A DNA stretch of 64,000 nucleotides from Lepturacanthus savala (lineage: Eukaryota; Chordata; Actinopteri; Scombriformes; Trichiuridae), in NCBI GenBank assembly GCA_030544235.1, contig CM060471.1:3022848-3086847 (forward strand). The letters are read 5' to 3'. A program made the position numbers and the translations under genes. Within the stretch, counting starts at the first letter, position 1, and each line of letters starts with the position of its first letter. The notes beneath the pieces were generated by a model. It had not been told where the DNA came from. It made no database searches and was given only the letters and a program-made list of their open reading frames with translations. This document shows positions 46,365 through 57,710 of the stretch, piece by piece.

Positions 46365-47726
46365 TTTAAAAACTCCTGAAGTCTATGTGCAGCTTAAACT
46401 TTCTGCAGCACTGAAAGTTGAAGGTTTTGTTAACTTCTTCAATCATAATTATATAATATCTAAACAGATATATTTTTTTGTTCATTTCATACTTTTTTTT
46501 TATTCTTGCAAAGTGCTTTCATGTCTCAAAAACCACACAATCATAAGTTTGATTGTTTTTGAAATAAAATTCAAAGCTTTTGAAAGGCATCATCAAAAGT
46601 ATAATTTTGACTGGAAAAAAGGCAGGTAAAGTATTGACAAAGTGGAATAATTTCATAAACAATATAGTGCTGCAACAATTAGTCAATTGACAGAAAACTA
46701 GTCGGCAACTGTTTTCATAAGTGATTTATCATTTTGAGTAATTTTGTAAGAAAGGGTTGTATGTTGGGCTTTGGGAAAAATAAGAGCAAAAACAGAAAAA
46801 TAACTGTTAGTCACAGCTCTAAATTGATTCCAAGGCATTTATGAATCATTTATTTTGAGCAGAATTTTTACTAGAAACGCAACTGAGTGACAGATCAGAT
46901 TGATCACTGATTGATTTGAAAAAAATGATACACAAATATTCAGCAATTGCAGCTTCTTAAACGTGAGGATTTGATGCTTTTCTTTGTTGTTTATGAGAGT
47001 GAATATATGGACGGTTGGTCAGAAGACAAAACAATTCATCAAGTAAATAACTGGCAGATTCATAGATAACATGAAAATACCTTTAAGTTAAAACCATGTG
47101 GATAAATACTTTTATAATTGATAAATTCTTCAAGTCATTTATCAACATAAAAATGCAAAACGTCATCTGATTTCAGCAGATGTAGAGTTTGGACAAAACA
47201 AGAGTCAACAAAATAGCTCAGCTGAGTAAGACATTTACTTTCCACTGATTTAGATAAACAAATATGTAATTTTGTGAACAGCAACCACTTTTAGTGTGCT
47301 GAAAAGCTTAAAAAAGTCTAAGTCTAAATATCTTCACAATGTAAAGGATATTCACAGCAATTTCACAGCCATGGGGGTCATAAATAATCTGTCCTGCTGT
47401 CAATGATTTGATCAAAATGAGGAAACTCTGCAGACAGTCACCACCCAGTCAGAGATGAGAGGATGCAGAGATTGAAAAGATTCACCAACCATTTCCTGAC
47501 GTGCGTGCACACACGCACACACGCGCACACACTTTCAGTTGCTCACTTAATATGAGGTCAAAATACACAATAACAAAACACATTATTAGTTTGACCCTTT
47601 TAAAATCAATACAATTATTTGCTTTTATTTTTTATATTATTTTTGTTGTATTAAATTTTACCACTTTGCCGTTGAGCAGCAGCCTTTTCCACTCTTTCTG
47701 TTCTGTCATTTCATATTTTTGTTCTA
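46365..47726. other. Intron with a repeat fragment
   Basis: AGTGCTGCAACAATTAGTCA at 46667-46686 is a fragment of the teleost repeat also seen at 27246. A short (CA)-rich stretch is at 47505-47531. Nothing else was recognised. Confidence 0.45.
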
Positions 47727-48093
47727 TTAAAGGGATAGTTCTGATTTCTGATATGAGCCTGTATAACATCCCTATAGCACGCAGTAGGATGACAGCGCAC
47801 ACTGACAATAACGGAGAGAAAGTAGGGCCCAGTGTTTATGACGTGTGACTTATTTATGGATATCGGTTTTGTTATGCATATTAATCAGTCTTTTGAACAC
47901 ATGCTGTTTTGAGAAGAAAGAAGTTTTATTTTAGGGTCCTGGGAAACCTGCCGGACTACTTTCGTTTTGACCAGAACTGGACGAGAACTGGGCTCACAGG
48001 ACACTGTCAGGGGTAAGTCAGTGTGAGTGTATGACAGTGATGATAGGGATGATATACAGAGTCATGTCAAAAATACACAACTATCACTTTAAG
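47727..48093. mobile_element. MITE with TTAAAGGGATAGTT ends
   Basis: Starts TTAAAGGGATAGTTCTG and ends AACTATCACTTTAA, inverted with one mismatch and TTAA at both outer edges. This resembles a widespread teleost MITE. No coding content. Confidence 0.6.
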
Positions 48094-49523
48094 CTCTGTA
48101 GCATTTGAAGCATGAAAAGTGCTATATAAATGATTAGTAGTATTGTTGATGTCATTATTATTATTATAATACCACAATGAACTTGCCAAATGGACAAAAA
48201 AAATGATTGATTGAGTCAGTGATCATCAGTGAGGGAAGGGAGAGTGACAGGATATGGCATATATGGATTTCATTTAGAAATTACTTGCATATATTATATT
48301 AAATGCATAAACAAGAGAAAATGTGTTTATCCGGTACAACTCACAGTGAAAAGGGAGCAATGAAGAACAGAAAAATAAGTGGAACCAGAAAAGAGGAAAA
48401 CAGACTCTCTTACTGAATTGAAATGAAGTGAGCGGATGTAAATTCTGTATAAACAGTTTCTATAATGCTTGGCCATCCTGTCAAGCATCTCCCACTGTTC
48501 TCCCGTATGTGTGTGTTATGATATTCACCTAAATGTAAATAGGATGGCGTGGGCCAGGCTGTCGGCTCTCAGCTTGCCTTTTACTTCAAGTTGTACTTTT
48601 TTATAGTGTATTTCCTTACTTTTTTTTATTTTTTAGATATTTTGTGAACTGGTTATTGACTTCTTCAGGTCACTTTGTGTTGTGCCCTCTTGATATGTTG
48701 GATCCGCCCCACTCAGTTCCACTTTCATTTTGTTCTGCTGACAGGACAGAAGCCACTGTTGATGTGGTGTTAGTCCAGAGAGAACCTGCTGACACCGTGA
48801 CCAACGAGTCTGTCCGTCGGCCTCTGTCTGATGTTTCCACTTGGCTGAACTTTCTTTCTTTCTCCTCTAACTGATCCTTTGCCCTCCAGCTGCTTGAGTC
48901 CCCACTGAGAAGAAGAATCTGTTCTCCAGTACACAACCCAAACACTGACAATGACACCATGCAACAATGACATTATTTTCCAGATGTCCTGATCCAACTC
49001 TCATTTGAGAATATTTTTTTTTACTTTTTTTATAACATTTTTGATAGGAATCCCTGACATTTGATAATTAAAGACTGTGTGACCTCACTGTGTCCTTAGG
49101 TTTCCTCAGTCTCTGCAGATCATTAGCTCTTATTCTCAGTTTTAATGCAGAATCCTCATTAAGCTTCTGGCTAATAATTCATCCTGTTAACAGAAGCTGC
49201 ACATTCACTCTGTCCTTTTGTTGCTGACTTTTTGCTTTAGTGACATAAATGTACTGTCTTTTCTTTTCTCCATCAGTGAATCAATCCCTGCCTCTCTGCT
49301 GCTGATTCATTCTATTCTCTCAGCAGCTGACTCCACCTCTTTCTGCCCCATCTCTCTTGACATTAATTTTTGAGCACCCCAAGGTGGAATTTGGCTGTAA
49401 ATATAGAATTGAATTTACTGACCAATGTCAAATTGGGGAATAAGAAAGATGGTGTCTAATTACAATTTCCCAAAGTACAAGGAGGAGTCTTAATATTGTT
49501 GTATATGACAAACACTGTCATTG

Positions 49524-49525
<2 letters not shown>
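48094..49525. other. Intron sequence, unassigned open frame
   Basis: A plus-strand open stretch at 48644-48874 (ends STWLNFLSFSSN) has an AG just before GACAGAAGCC, but I recognise no family and no donor follows the open part. Treated as non-coding. Confidence 0.35.

Positions 49526-49598
<73 letters not shown>
49526..49598. repeat. (GT)n microsatellite
   Basis: Uninterrupted GT repeat of about 73 bp followed by ACGTACG. Confidence 0.93.
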
Positions 49599-49600
<2 letters not shown>

Positions 49601-49644
49601 TACGCCTGGCCCTTAGCTTACAAAGCTTGATATTATTTAGTATT

Positions 49645-49953
49645 TGGATCAGTGACAAATATGTGATGTAGCCCTAAAAACTTGGTACCAGATAGTTTAA
49701 CTCTATTAAAAAGTTTTTAAAAAACTAAAAACAAATGCCATTAATTAGTTTTATATTCGAGGTGGATTAAATATTTAAAATTGCTTTTTAGATTGTTAGA
49801 TTGTTACATCATTTGACATTTTGTGTTAAAACAAAAAAAAAAATCACACAAAATTGTTATTTTTATAAAAACAATCATACAAATCGACTCTCAATAAGAA
49901 ACCAACATGAACACACTATGTGCATGTTACCATCATTATTTGTGACCAACCCA
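49645..49953 (-). mobile_element. MITE family D copy
   Basis: Starts TGGATCAGTGACAAA and ends ATTTGTGACCAACCCA. The interior carries AAAAACTTGGTACCAGATAG and CCAACATGAACACACTATG in the orientation opposite to the copy at 28368. Confidence 0.7.
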
Positions 49954-51639
49954 TTTAGGAAAAACTAACTGAATTGAAAACAGAACCTACAGAAAGGACA
50001 GAACCAAAGATCAGAACTAGAGAACAAACTATAGAACAAAAAAGATCACAGACCAGAATCTGCAGAACAAAACCAGTTAAACAGAGCAAAGAACTAAAGA
50101 ACTGGTAGAATATGAGCTGCCTAATCAAAGGTGAGATTGAAAGTGGAACCAAGAGGATCTTGGTGTTGAAGGGATAAAATCAACTGATCAACACCTCAAA
50201 AGAACCAGGTTCTCTGCTCAGCTGAGTGTTCGCCTGGACACAAGTGACCACTGGTGGGAAGCCAGTGAGGAAACATGGGGACAAACTTGAACTGAAGAAT
50301 TTTAACAATGGGGTTTAAGACAGCAGGAATGTGGCTGTTCCCATGAGGAATGCCAAGTCATTGGTCTGGAGAACATTCCCTACAAAGACTCTCACTCTCA
50401 CCCCGCTGATGTCTCAACATGTCAAAACAAACTCAGCTGGTTGAGCACACAGTAGTGTCATTGGTAATATTCATTATGTTTTTATATTGTGGTGTGAAAA
50501 CTCTGATGTGTGGGTTTTATATACCTCTGCACACAGGATAACAGATTGCTAATGATACCACAGAATACTGTCAAGTCCAGAGCTGAAACAATTAGCTGAT
50601 TAACATATATAAAAAGAATCTGCAACTCTTTCAGATTTTTAAGTGTTTAATATAAATTGGGTTTTTACTTTTCTGGGATAAAACAAAACAGTTGCAACAG
50701 CAGAGCTGCCACTAATGAGTATTTAGTAATTAGGTGATTAATCAATGACTTTATAAACAGAACATGAATCTGCCAGTATGTAAATACAATTTTTAAGCAA
50801 AAAGGTCTAAATGTGTTAATTTAATACTTTTCCTTTTGAATATTCTAGATTATGTTATTGTGGGTTTTGACTGTAGGAAATCTGGAAATCTTTTTGTTAT
50901 TTTCGCCTATATTCATCATAACAAAAATAATTGCAGCCAGGAAACTACAGTAGGCTACTTGTTTATCTAAATAATTATCAGAAAAGAGAAAAATGTCCCA
51001 CTGTAACGTCTTCAAATGTCTTATTTTGTTCAGAACCCAAAGATTGCCAGTTTACCACCATAGAGGACTAAAGAGCCAACAAAATATTAGCATACCAGAC
51101 TCTGCAACACATTACACAAACATTACACAAAACAATAAATTATTAAAACAGTTGAGTAAATTGCTGTCAAAGGTTTGAGAGGATCCAATCAGCAGTTTGG
51201 GCATTTTTTTAAGAAAGTGACTCAATTTTGATTGAACAAAAAAAAAAAAAAAAAAATGAAAAACATCACTGTTGACTTCAGGGAACGGATAGCATTTTTA
51301 ATCACTTTAATTACGTTGAGATTTTACAGACGAACAAAATAATCCCTTATTCAAAAAACTAATCTGTAGATTAATCAATCATGGAAATAATCCTTATTTG
51401 GCGTCATAAAGGTTTAACTAGTTCATGACACTCTCCAGGTTGCGCACTCTGGAAAAAATGCCCCACAAAAATTAGATATAGTTCACTACTGAATTTACCT
51501 TCATATATGAATCAGATAACGTTTACCTTAAAGCCATGGTTGTTGTCCATCCCCACGGGGTGATTTTTTCTTTAATATTGCGCATTATTCTATAAAAAAA
51601 AGAAAGCTTTGTTTCATATTGCGTGTCTCCAATTCCTCT
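49954..51639. other. Intron sequence, no feature recognised
   Basis: Low-complexity AGAAC-rich stretch at 49970-50150 and a poly-A run near 51240. No exon recognised. Confidence 0.45.
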
Positions 51640-52166
51640 CATAATGTGCAATTCCGGGTTTAACCTGCTCTACAGTAAACCAAAGGCGGGGGGCGCTGTG
51701 GAGCAGAAATGACACACCCGAAGTCGATTTTAAGAGAAATTCATGACACGAGGGAGATAAAACACCATTGTTTAAGAAAAATAAGTGGTTGAAGAAAACG
51801 AATACACCGTAGGCTCCAATAACAATCTTGGGTTTAAGGTAAGCGCGCTTATATATATGATTGATATATGTTGGACAAAGTAGTGGTGAAATGAAAGCAG
51901 CAGGTGTCTGATTTCAGGCGGGTGATATCAGGATTCTTCAGTCTCATGAGGCCACTCGGTAGTATGTGAGCTGTCATTCAGAACGACGTTTAGATATCCT
52001 TCAATTTTCACTCACGCAGTTAGCAAATAGTTATGGGAGATATATGTCCATATTAACCTCATATAACCCAAGGATAACGCTATATATCTGCATAAATAGC
52101 ATAACTGGATGTGTTATGGTGTCATGTAGATTCTCGGTATTCTCTTCTCAGCACCGGGACACTCAC

Positions 52167-52560
52167 CTGCTGGGTAGACGCAGCATCAGCCGCCAAAATG
52201 CGGAAATGTCGGGAGTCGAGCTGATTGAATGAAAGCAGCTGAGGATGTGTTCAGTTAAATCCAGCCGGATGAAGTATAATAAAGGCACAACGAACGACAG
52301 GAGTCCAGATAAATACTGATAAATCCAGCGGGAACCTGAGGAGGACACGCAGCCTTCCTGCGGCGTTTCACGGCTTCTCTCCGGCCTGCAAGAAGGGGAC
52401 ACTACGGGGTCTCCGGGTGTTAGTTATCACCTGCACGGGCTGACGGTCACCTTCTTCTCGCCCCGTGAGCGGTAAAGTGTTCAAATAAAAGCCGTCAGTC
52501 CGCCTGGAACCCGCTTCTGTTGCACATGTTCGGAGAGGACGAGCTGCTGTCTGACTGCTG
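52167..52560 (-). other. ccser2: Probable non-coding exon 1 of ccser2
   Basis: Its 3' edge is set by the donor GTGAGT at 52161-52166 after ACCCAGCAG. The 5' edge (transcription start) is a guess within the CpG cluster. No in-frame start links to exon 2, so it would be untranslated. Support is positional and from the donor only. Confidence 0.45.
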
Positions 52561-52586
52561 CTGCCCGAGCTGCTGAATCATCCGCA

Positions 52587-52614
52587 CACGCACGCACACA
52601 AACACACACACACA
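52587..52614. repeat. Short (CA)n tract
   Basis: CACACGCACGCACACAAACA and following CA repeats at the upstream edge of the CpG region. Confidence 0.7.
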
Positions 52615-53106
52615 GCGCTGCCCGAGGCACAGCTGACGTTGACGTCATACGCACACTGTAAACATAACCCTTTCCTTGCCAGAGTCCAGAATATAACGTC
52701 AAATACTGCGTTTACCAGCGAAGGCTGAAGTATTTACATATTTTAACCTTCCTCTTGTGTTGGTTTGCTGTGGGGTGGGTTGTGACCCATGTCTTAAATC
52801 TGCTGTAAAATACACTAAAACAATTTATCAACGAATATGTTTCTCATATCTTGGTTACCTTGTTGGGTTTCCTTAACCATTAGTTTTAATATTTTTTTGG
52901 TGCAGCTTTTTGTCAATATATCCCTTAATGTCAAAAAAAGGTAAAATGAACCTCAAGCGAATCATAGATTTTTTTTTTTTTGTGCAAGTGAACTGGATAA
53001 CAAGAACAAATGAAAATTCCCTAAAGCTGAAATGATTAGGAGAAGAGCTGGCTGTCATTGTGTTGGCTGATTTTATTATTTGTTACAGTAATTATTGCTT
53101 TATAGC

Positions 53107-54765
53107 AGGGGTCGCCAACCTTTATGAAATTGAGAGCTACTTCATGGGTACTGAGTCATACCAAGGGTTACCTGTTTGATACACTCTTCTGAAATAAAAA
53201 AAAAGTTCAGTTTGCCTTTAGTTATACATTATTAATAATGATTAATATGGTTACACATCTCTCTGTGATAGACAATTTGTGAATACACTAATCACGTTAA
53301 TGATTTCCCATAATAATTAGCAACAATGACAACAACGTGGGAAACTGAACACATTTCATAGGAAAATGTCGAGCCAGTAACAAACTCTTTTAACAAATCA
53401 TGAATTATGTTGCACCATGTTTCAAAAAGTTTTCAATTTTGTTGTGGAGGTCAGTACAAACGAGGCAAGGTAGTGTGATTTCAGTGCTGTCCTGTGACGT
53501 CACTTCCTCACATTGTCCCTGTCTGGTGTGAGACAACGCCCCCTAGTGTCCACCACAATGTAATGTTTATGAAAAATTAACTTACATATTTTTTAAATCT
53601 TGTCATATTTTGAACTGACCAAATCCACAGTATTTTTAACTAAATTATAACTGTTACATGTCATGAACATACTTTTAAATTAAACAACTCTTCAATATTT
53701 TAATTCAACTTTACCACTGACAACATCTGGTATCTGACTGATACCAGACTGGCATTGCATGCTGTTCACCAGTGTATTGTAATCTGGTGTGTAACTTGAA
53801 ACTGTGAGTGAGTCTTTCAGATGTGCATCAGTGAGGCGTGTTCTGTGTTTGTTCTTGATGAAGTTCATGTCAGAAAACGCTGATTCACAGAGACAGGCTG
53901 GCTACCTTCATAGCTGCTGAGCATACACCACTGTACTTCTCTGTGTCAACAAGGCACCAAAGGTTTGTGTCAACAAGGCACCAAAGGTTAGCCTGGAAGG
54001 CTTTGAGGTGGATGTCATTTTGCAATGTTATGATTTCAATCTCCACCTGTCCAGCATCCAAGTTGAAGGTTACACTTACTTGCTCAGCAAAGCATGTTGT
54101 GTCCACATTCATGAAAGGATAGGAAATCAGGTGCACAGATAGGATTTTGGAACTGAGGGGGATCAAATACACGCACGGGCACATGCGCGTATATGTGTAC
54201 TGAAGCTCCAATATACATTCCAATTATGAGTTTTCCAACTAAATGAGCAGTGGCAGTGAACATTATTATATAACATTATACATAAAAAATAAAACATTAT
54301 AGATATTCACCTACAGCCTAGAATGCTGGTTTACATTTAGCCTACCCGAAGCCCAAATGGCTCTATATTATTTTCAGACTAGCTACTTAAAACAAGTATT
54401 GCCACATCTAGGAAAGGCAACAGGTTCTTTCAAGAACCAAATCTTTTGGTTCTTGAAAGAAAAAAAAAAAACGCTGTCCCTGTGCTATCTGCGCCCATGT
54501 TGGAAATGAATGACACACATGGCTCAAGCTGATCAAGGTCAAAAAACCTATTCTCAAACTCTTCCCCAAGTCTGTTTATGACTTTACAATACCTTTCTGC
54601 AACTTTGTCATATGTCTCAGATGCAAAAGCATTGTTTTTCAGCACTGATTGCAGAGAGGAAAAGTGCAGCACCTTTTTTCCCTGTAAACCCACAGAGAAA
54701 ATGTTCATCTTGGCTTTAAATGCATTTAAAGCTCTTATCATATCAACAACCCTAACAACACAAAG
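53107..54765 (-). mobile_element. hAT element remnant nested in family B MITE
   Basis: The left end CAGGGGTCGCCAACC is a typical hAT (Charlie-like) terminus. The right terminus is not recognisable, so the element is truncated on that side. It contains a transposase relic on the minus strand. Confidence 0.7.
53720..54741 (-). pseudogene. hAT transposase relic (C-terminal half)
   Basis: From 54741 the frame reads MIRALNAFKAKMNIFSVGLQ, then HFSSLQSVLKNNAF, then LGEEFENRFFDL. After gaps it continues SVTFNLDAGQVEIEIITLQN with IHLKAFQANLWCLVDTEKYS. The hAT dimerisation segment CESAFSDMNFIKNKHRTR follows with LTDAHLKDSL in another frame. This resembles GTF2IRD2-like or ZBED-like hAT transposases. 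A 24-nt tandem duplication (53943-53989) repeats NLWCLVDT. The BED finger and the first catalytic region are absent. It is not functional. Confidence 0.82.
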
Positions 54766-54949
54766 GTTATAATTTCAACCAGAGCATTTTGGTGGAAAAA
54801 AGTGGTTTGAACTAGATGTAGTAAAGTAAAAAAAAAAAAAAACTTAATGCAACAAACAAATTTAGATGATTATTCCATGCATTCTTATTCTAGAATGAGA
54901 ATTCTAACACAAGAGGAAGGTTAAAGAGTAAAATCACCAGTGGTGGAAG

Positions 54950-55250
54950 AATAAAAATTATAATGAGCTGCAGTAAAAGTATTGGTTATTATTCTATATG
55001 ACATTATTACATTATTAATATGAAGCATCAATGTTTAGCAACATGTTACTGTTGTAGCTGCTGGAGGTGGAGATAGTTTTAACTAGTCTATATACAATTA
55101 GCTAGTTTAGCCCAGTGGTTCCCAAACAAAGGGTCGGGTCCCTCCAAAGGGTCAGCAGATAAATGTTATGGGACGTGAGATGATTAATGGGACAGGAATT
55201 AAGAAAAAAATAAGTTCTGATACACAAAGCTGTTTTCACATTTTTACACT
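54950..55250. repeat. Interspersed repeat shared with 21296-21550
   Basis: GTTACTGTTGTAGCTGCTGG, CCAGTGGTTCCCAAACAAAG and GACGTGAGATGATTAATGGG occur in the same order as at 21350-21510. Confidence 0.5.
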
Positions 55251-55466
55251 TTTTTGTTCTCTAATCATTGATATTTTCATTTAAACATTTATTGATCCAT
55301 AAACATATCCAGTTTTCTTGACTTGATAACAACTCAAAGACATATGAAATGTGATCCTGGCTAGCAGAAAGATATATATTGTCATGTTTGCAATAATCTG
55401 ATTGCCTTTATATTTTGTTTTTATTTATTTGCTTTGTTCTGCTGCTCTTGTTAATCGTGTTGTGAG

Positions 55467-56145
55467 TAGGGGTGTGACGAGACACTCAGCTCACGAGACG
55501 ACACGAGACATGAGATTGGGTTCACGAGATCGAGACGAGACGAGATTTTAAGAAAACTAAATTACAAATTATATGAATGCCTGGACAACAGACTTTTATT
55601 TTACTGAGTTGCACATGGATTTTATAACTCTGTAAGCGTTAACTTTTAATGAACTTCTTCCTTTTAATGAACTTCTTCCTCTACAAATTGAAACTAAAAT
55701 AAAATGTTATAAAAGTTAAAATATATAGAAAAAATATATACATTTGTCTTTTTTTCAAGTGCAAACAATATGTGCAAAACAAAAAGTTCTTCTCTGTCAG
55801 CAGGTGCAGTTGTTGATGTGAGTACTGAGCTGTGGTAGTGCTGTAAATGTCTGCTTTGTGCTCGTATTCACTGCGCTGTACGGCATTGTTTGCATACAGT
55901 GTCTGCATATTGTCCGTGTCTTATCAGTCACTCTCTTACCATTTATCATTTCTGCCGGGAACCCAAAATGCTGCCAAACAAATGATTTAAAAGCGGCGGG
56001 GGCGTCGTCAATAGTAATACCTGTGTTTTCTGTCATTCTGGCTGCTGGGTGGATAAGTCTTGCGAGACAGAATTTTAACGCGACGGGCAATCTCGTCAAA
56101 TCACATCTCGCGAGATCTGTGTGACGAGATCTCATCACACCCCTA
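55467..56145 (-). mobile_element. hAT derivative with 8-bp target duplication and BED-finger relic
   Basis: GTTGTGAG at 55459-55466 is repeated exactly at 56146-56153. The ends are TAGGGGTGTGACGAGA and the complement of TAGGGGTGTGATGAGA. Subterminal ACGAGAC motifs are clustered. The 679-bp interior retains a minus-strand fragment (55797-56040) reading FKSFVWQHFGFPAEMINGKR and VTDKTRTICRHCMQTMPY. This is the start of a BED zinc finger (CRHC pair) of a hAT transposase, with the histidine half lost. Confidence 0.88.
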
Positions 56146-56227
56146 GTTGTGAGCCTTTATCCAATTTATCCACCTGGACTGGGACTGAACACACCACATC
56201 ATACTCATTTCTATTATGTCCTATATA

Positions 56228-56596
56228 GGGTAAAAAATATCAGGTAAAATTGTCCATTTAAGGTTTGGGGTCCCAGTCTGTCTGGAAATTAGAGCCATTG
56301 ATACAAAGGATTTAAAATGTTGACATAACTGTGCTTGACTAGTAGCATGTGATTTGATTACTTTATGGTTTCTATGGTGATTTGATTAGTTTATGTTTTT
56401 TTTATGGTGGGTGAGACAATCTAGACAGAAATGTCCATGGTAACACATTGCCGGAAACCGCGCATGCAAAAAAAGTGGCACAGCAGATATTTCAAGTGTG
56501 TTATAGTGCTTAAATAATTATTTTTTATTAGATAATTCCAATGCAAAAATGATAAGAAACAGTCATTATTAATTATAAATATACATTTCTCTCTTT
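56228..56596. mobile_element. MITE family E copy 2 (truncated)
   Basis: Shares ATATCAGGTAAAAT, GGTTTGGGGTCCCAG, TGTTGACATAACTGTGCTTG and the AATTATAAATATACAT block with 30783-31389. The right end is replaced by a Tc1 terminus at 56597. Confidence 0.7.
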
Positions 56597-56634
56597 AACG
56601 GAAGGGTACCAACAATTTTTTCCATGTCTGTTTT
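56597..56634. repeat. Solo Tc1 terminus
   Basis: GAAGGGTACCAACAATTTTT with TCCATGTCTG matches the right end of the Tc1 remnant at 57700. Only the terminus remains. Confidence 0.6.
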
Positions 56635-56689
56635 CAGATGACAATTTAAATATTTTAGCTAAAATAAAAAATAATTGAATATTCTCATC

Positions 56690-56892
56690 TCATCTTCTAT
56701 ACCTGCTTATTCCTCATTAGGGTCACATGGTCTGCTGGAGCCAATCCCAGCACGTTATGGTGAGAGGCAGGGATACACCCCAGATGGTCGCCAGCCAATC
56801 GTGGGGCACACACACCATTCACACCTACAGGCAATTTAGAGTCTCCAATTAACCTCAGCATGTTTTTGGACTGTGGGAGGTGAAAACCCAAA
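56690..56892. repeat. Conserved teleost interspersed repeat
   Basis: Contains GGGATACACCCCAGATGG, CGCCAGCCAATCGTGGGGCA, CAATTTAGAGTCTCCAATTA and TGTTTTTGGACTGTGGGAGG, a recurrent order in fish genomes. I cannot fix the class; it is probably part of a retroelement. Confidence 0.55.
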
Positions 56893-57057
56893 ACTCCAAA
56901 CTCCAAACTTTTTTTAATATTTATTTTTTTTTTTTTATTTGCTATGCACTTTGTGTGAAAGGCGCCGATGATGCAGTACTATGGCTATTAACCTCCTTTT
57001 GCATGAAATATTACTTGTACATGGTAAAAAATGGACAATTTAAAATGTCCGAAATAA

Positions 57058-57058
<1 letters not shown>

Positions 57059-57149
<91 letters not shown>
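57059..57149. repeat. (TA)n microsatellite
   Basis: TA tract of about 91 bp, adjoining the truncated left edge of a Tc1 remnant. Confidence 0.93.
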
Positions 57150-57152
<3 letters not shown>

Positions 57153-57700
57153 TACCCTTCTCAAAATCAATGTCTGATTTTCATTCATTAATTTTCAGTA
57201 AATTCAGTAAACACCCATGAATGGCTAAGAACAAAACACTGGACTGTTCTGATGTGGCCTTCTATGAGCCCTGGTCTAAATCTATTGAACATCTGTGGAA
57301 GGAGCTGAAACATGCAGTCTGGAGAAGGCACCCTTCAAACCTGAGACAGCTGGAGCAGTTTGCTCATGAGGAGTGGGCCAAAATTCTTGTCGACAGGTGC
57401 AGAAGACTTATTAAGAGCTACAGAAACCACTTGACTGCACTGATTACCTCAAAAAGGTTGCGCAACTAAATATTAAGTTGAGGGTATCATCATTTTTATC
57501 AAGGCCACTTTTATTAGTTTGTTTTTTAAAATGATTCTGTTGAACCAAAATTCAAAATCAATGTCTGATTTGTATTTGTTAATTTTCAGTAAATTTTCAT
57601 TTATTATTACTTCAAGTTTGTTGTCAGTTTCAAGTTATTTCAGTGACCATTGTGGGTTTTTCTCTCAACCGAAGGGTACCAACAATTTTGTCCACGTCTG
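57150..57700 (+). pseudogene. Tc1 element remnant with C-terminal transposase third
   Basis: The right terminus is intact (ACCAACAATTTTGTCCACGT followed by CTG and TA). The frame at 57221-57469 encodes SIEHLWKELKHAVWRRHPSN, then LRQLEQFAHEEWAKI, ending SKRLRN. It includes the catalytic glutamate segment, but everything before it has been deleted and the left terminus is cut at TTGGTACCC. It cannot transpose by itself. Confidence 0.85.
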
Positions 57701-57710
57701 TATACAATAT

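Larger units (their letters stand above)
51640..52640 (-). promoter_or_regulatory. ccser2: CpG-rich promoter region of ccser2
   Basis: The only stretch outside exon 2 with clustered CpG dinucleotides (for example 52180-52570), sharply different from the AT-rich surroundings. It lies upstream of the first coding exon on the minus strand and contains a consensus minus-strand splice donor (CAG then GTGAGT at 52161-52166). No TATA box is evident, as usual for CpG promoters. A plus-strand AAG-GTAAGC near 51838 could be the donor of a divergent transcript. Confidence 0.6.
52747..54920. mobile_element. piggyBac-type MITE, family B copy 2, invaded by hAT
   Basis: TTAA at 52743-52746 and 54921-54924 flank CCTTCCTCTTGTGTTGG and the complement of CCTTCCTCTTGTGTTAG. 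The inner right arm shares GCTCTGGTTGAAAT with the copy at 31764. The unusual length of 2174 bp is explained by a hAT element inserted between about 53107 and 54765. Confidence 0.8.

Noticed and set aside
48644..48874. Possible exon of another gene on the plus strand
   Set aside because: No recognised family, no clear donor, and no neighbouring exon in a compatible phase.
55797..56138. A standalone zinc-finger gene
   Set aside because: The BED-finger fragment is incomplete and lies between hAT termini with target duplications, so it is a transposon relic.
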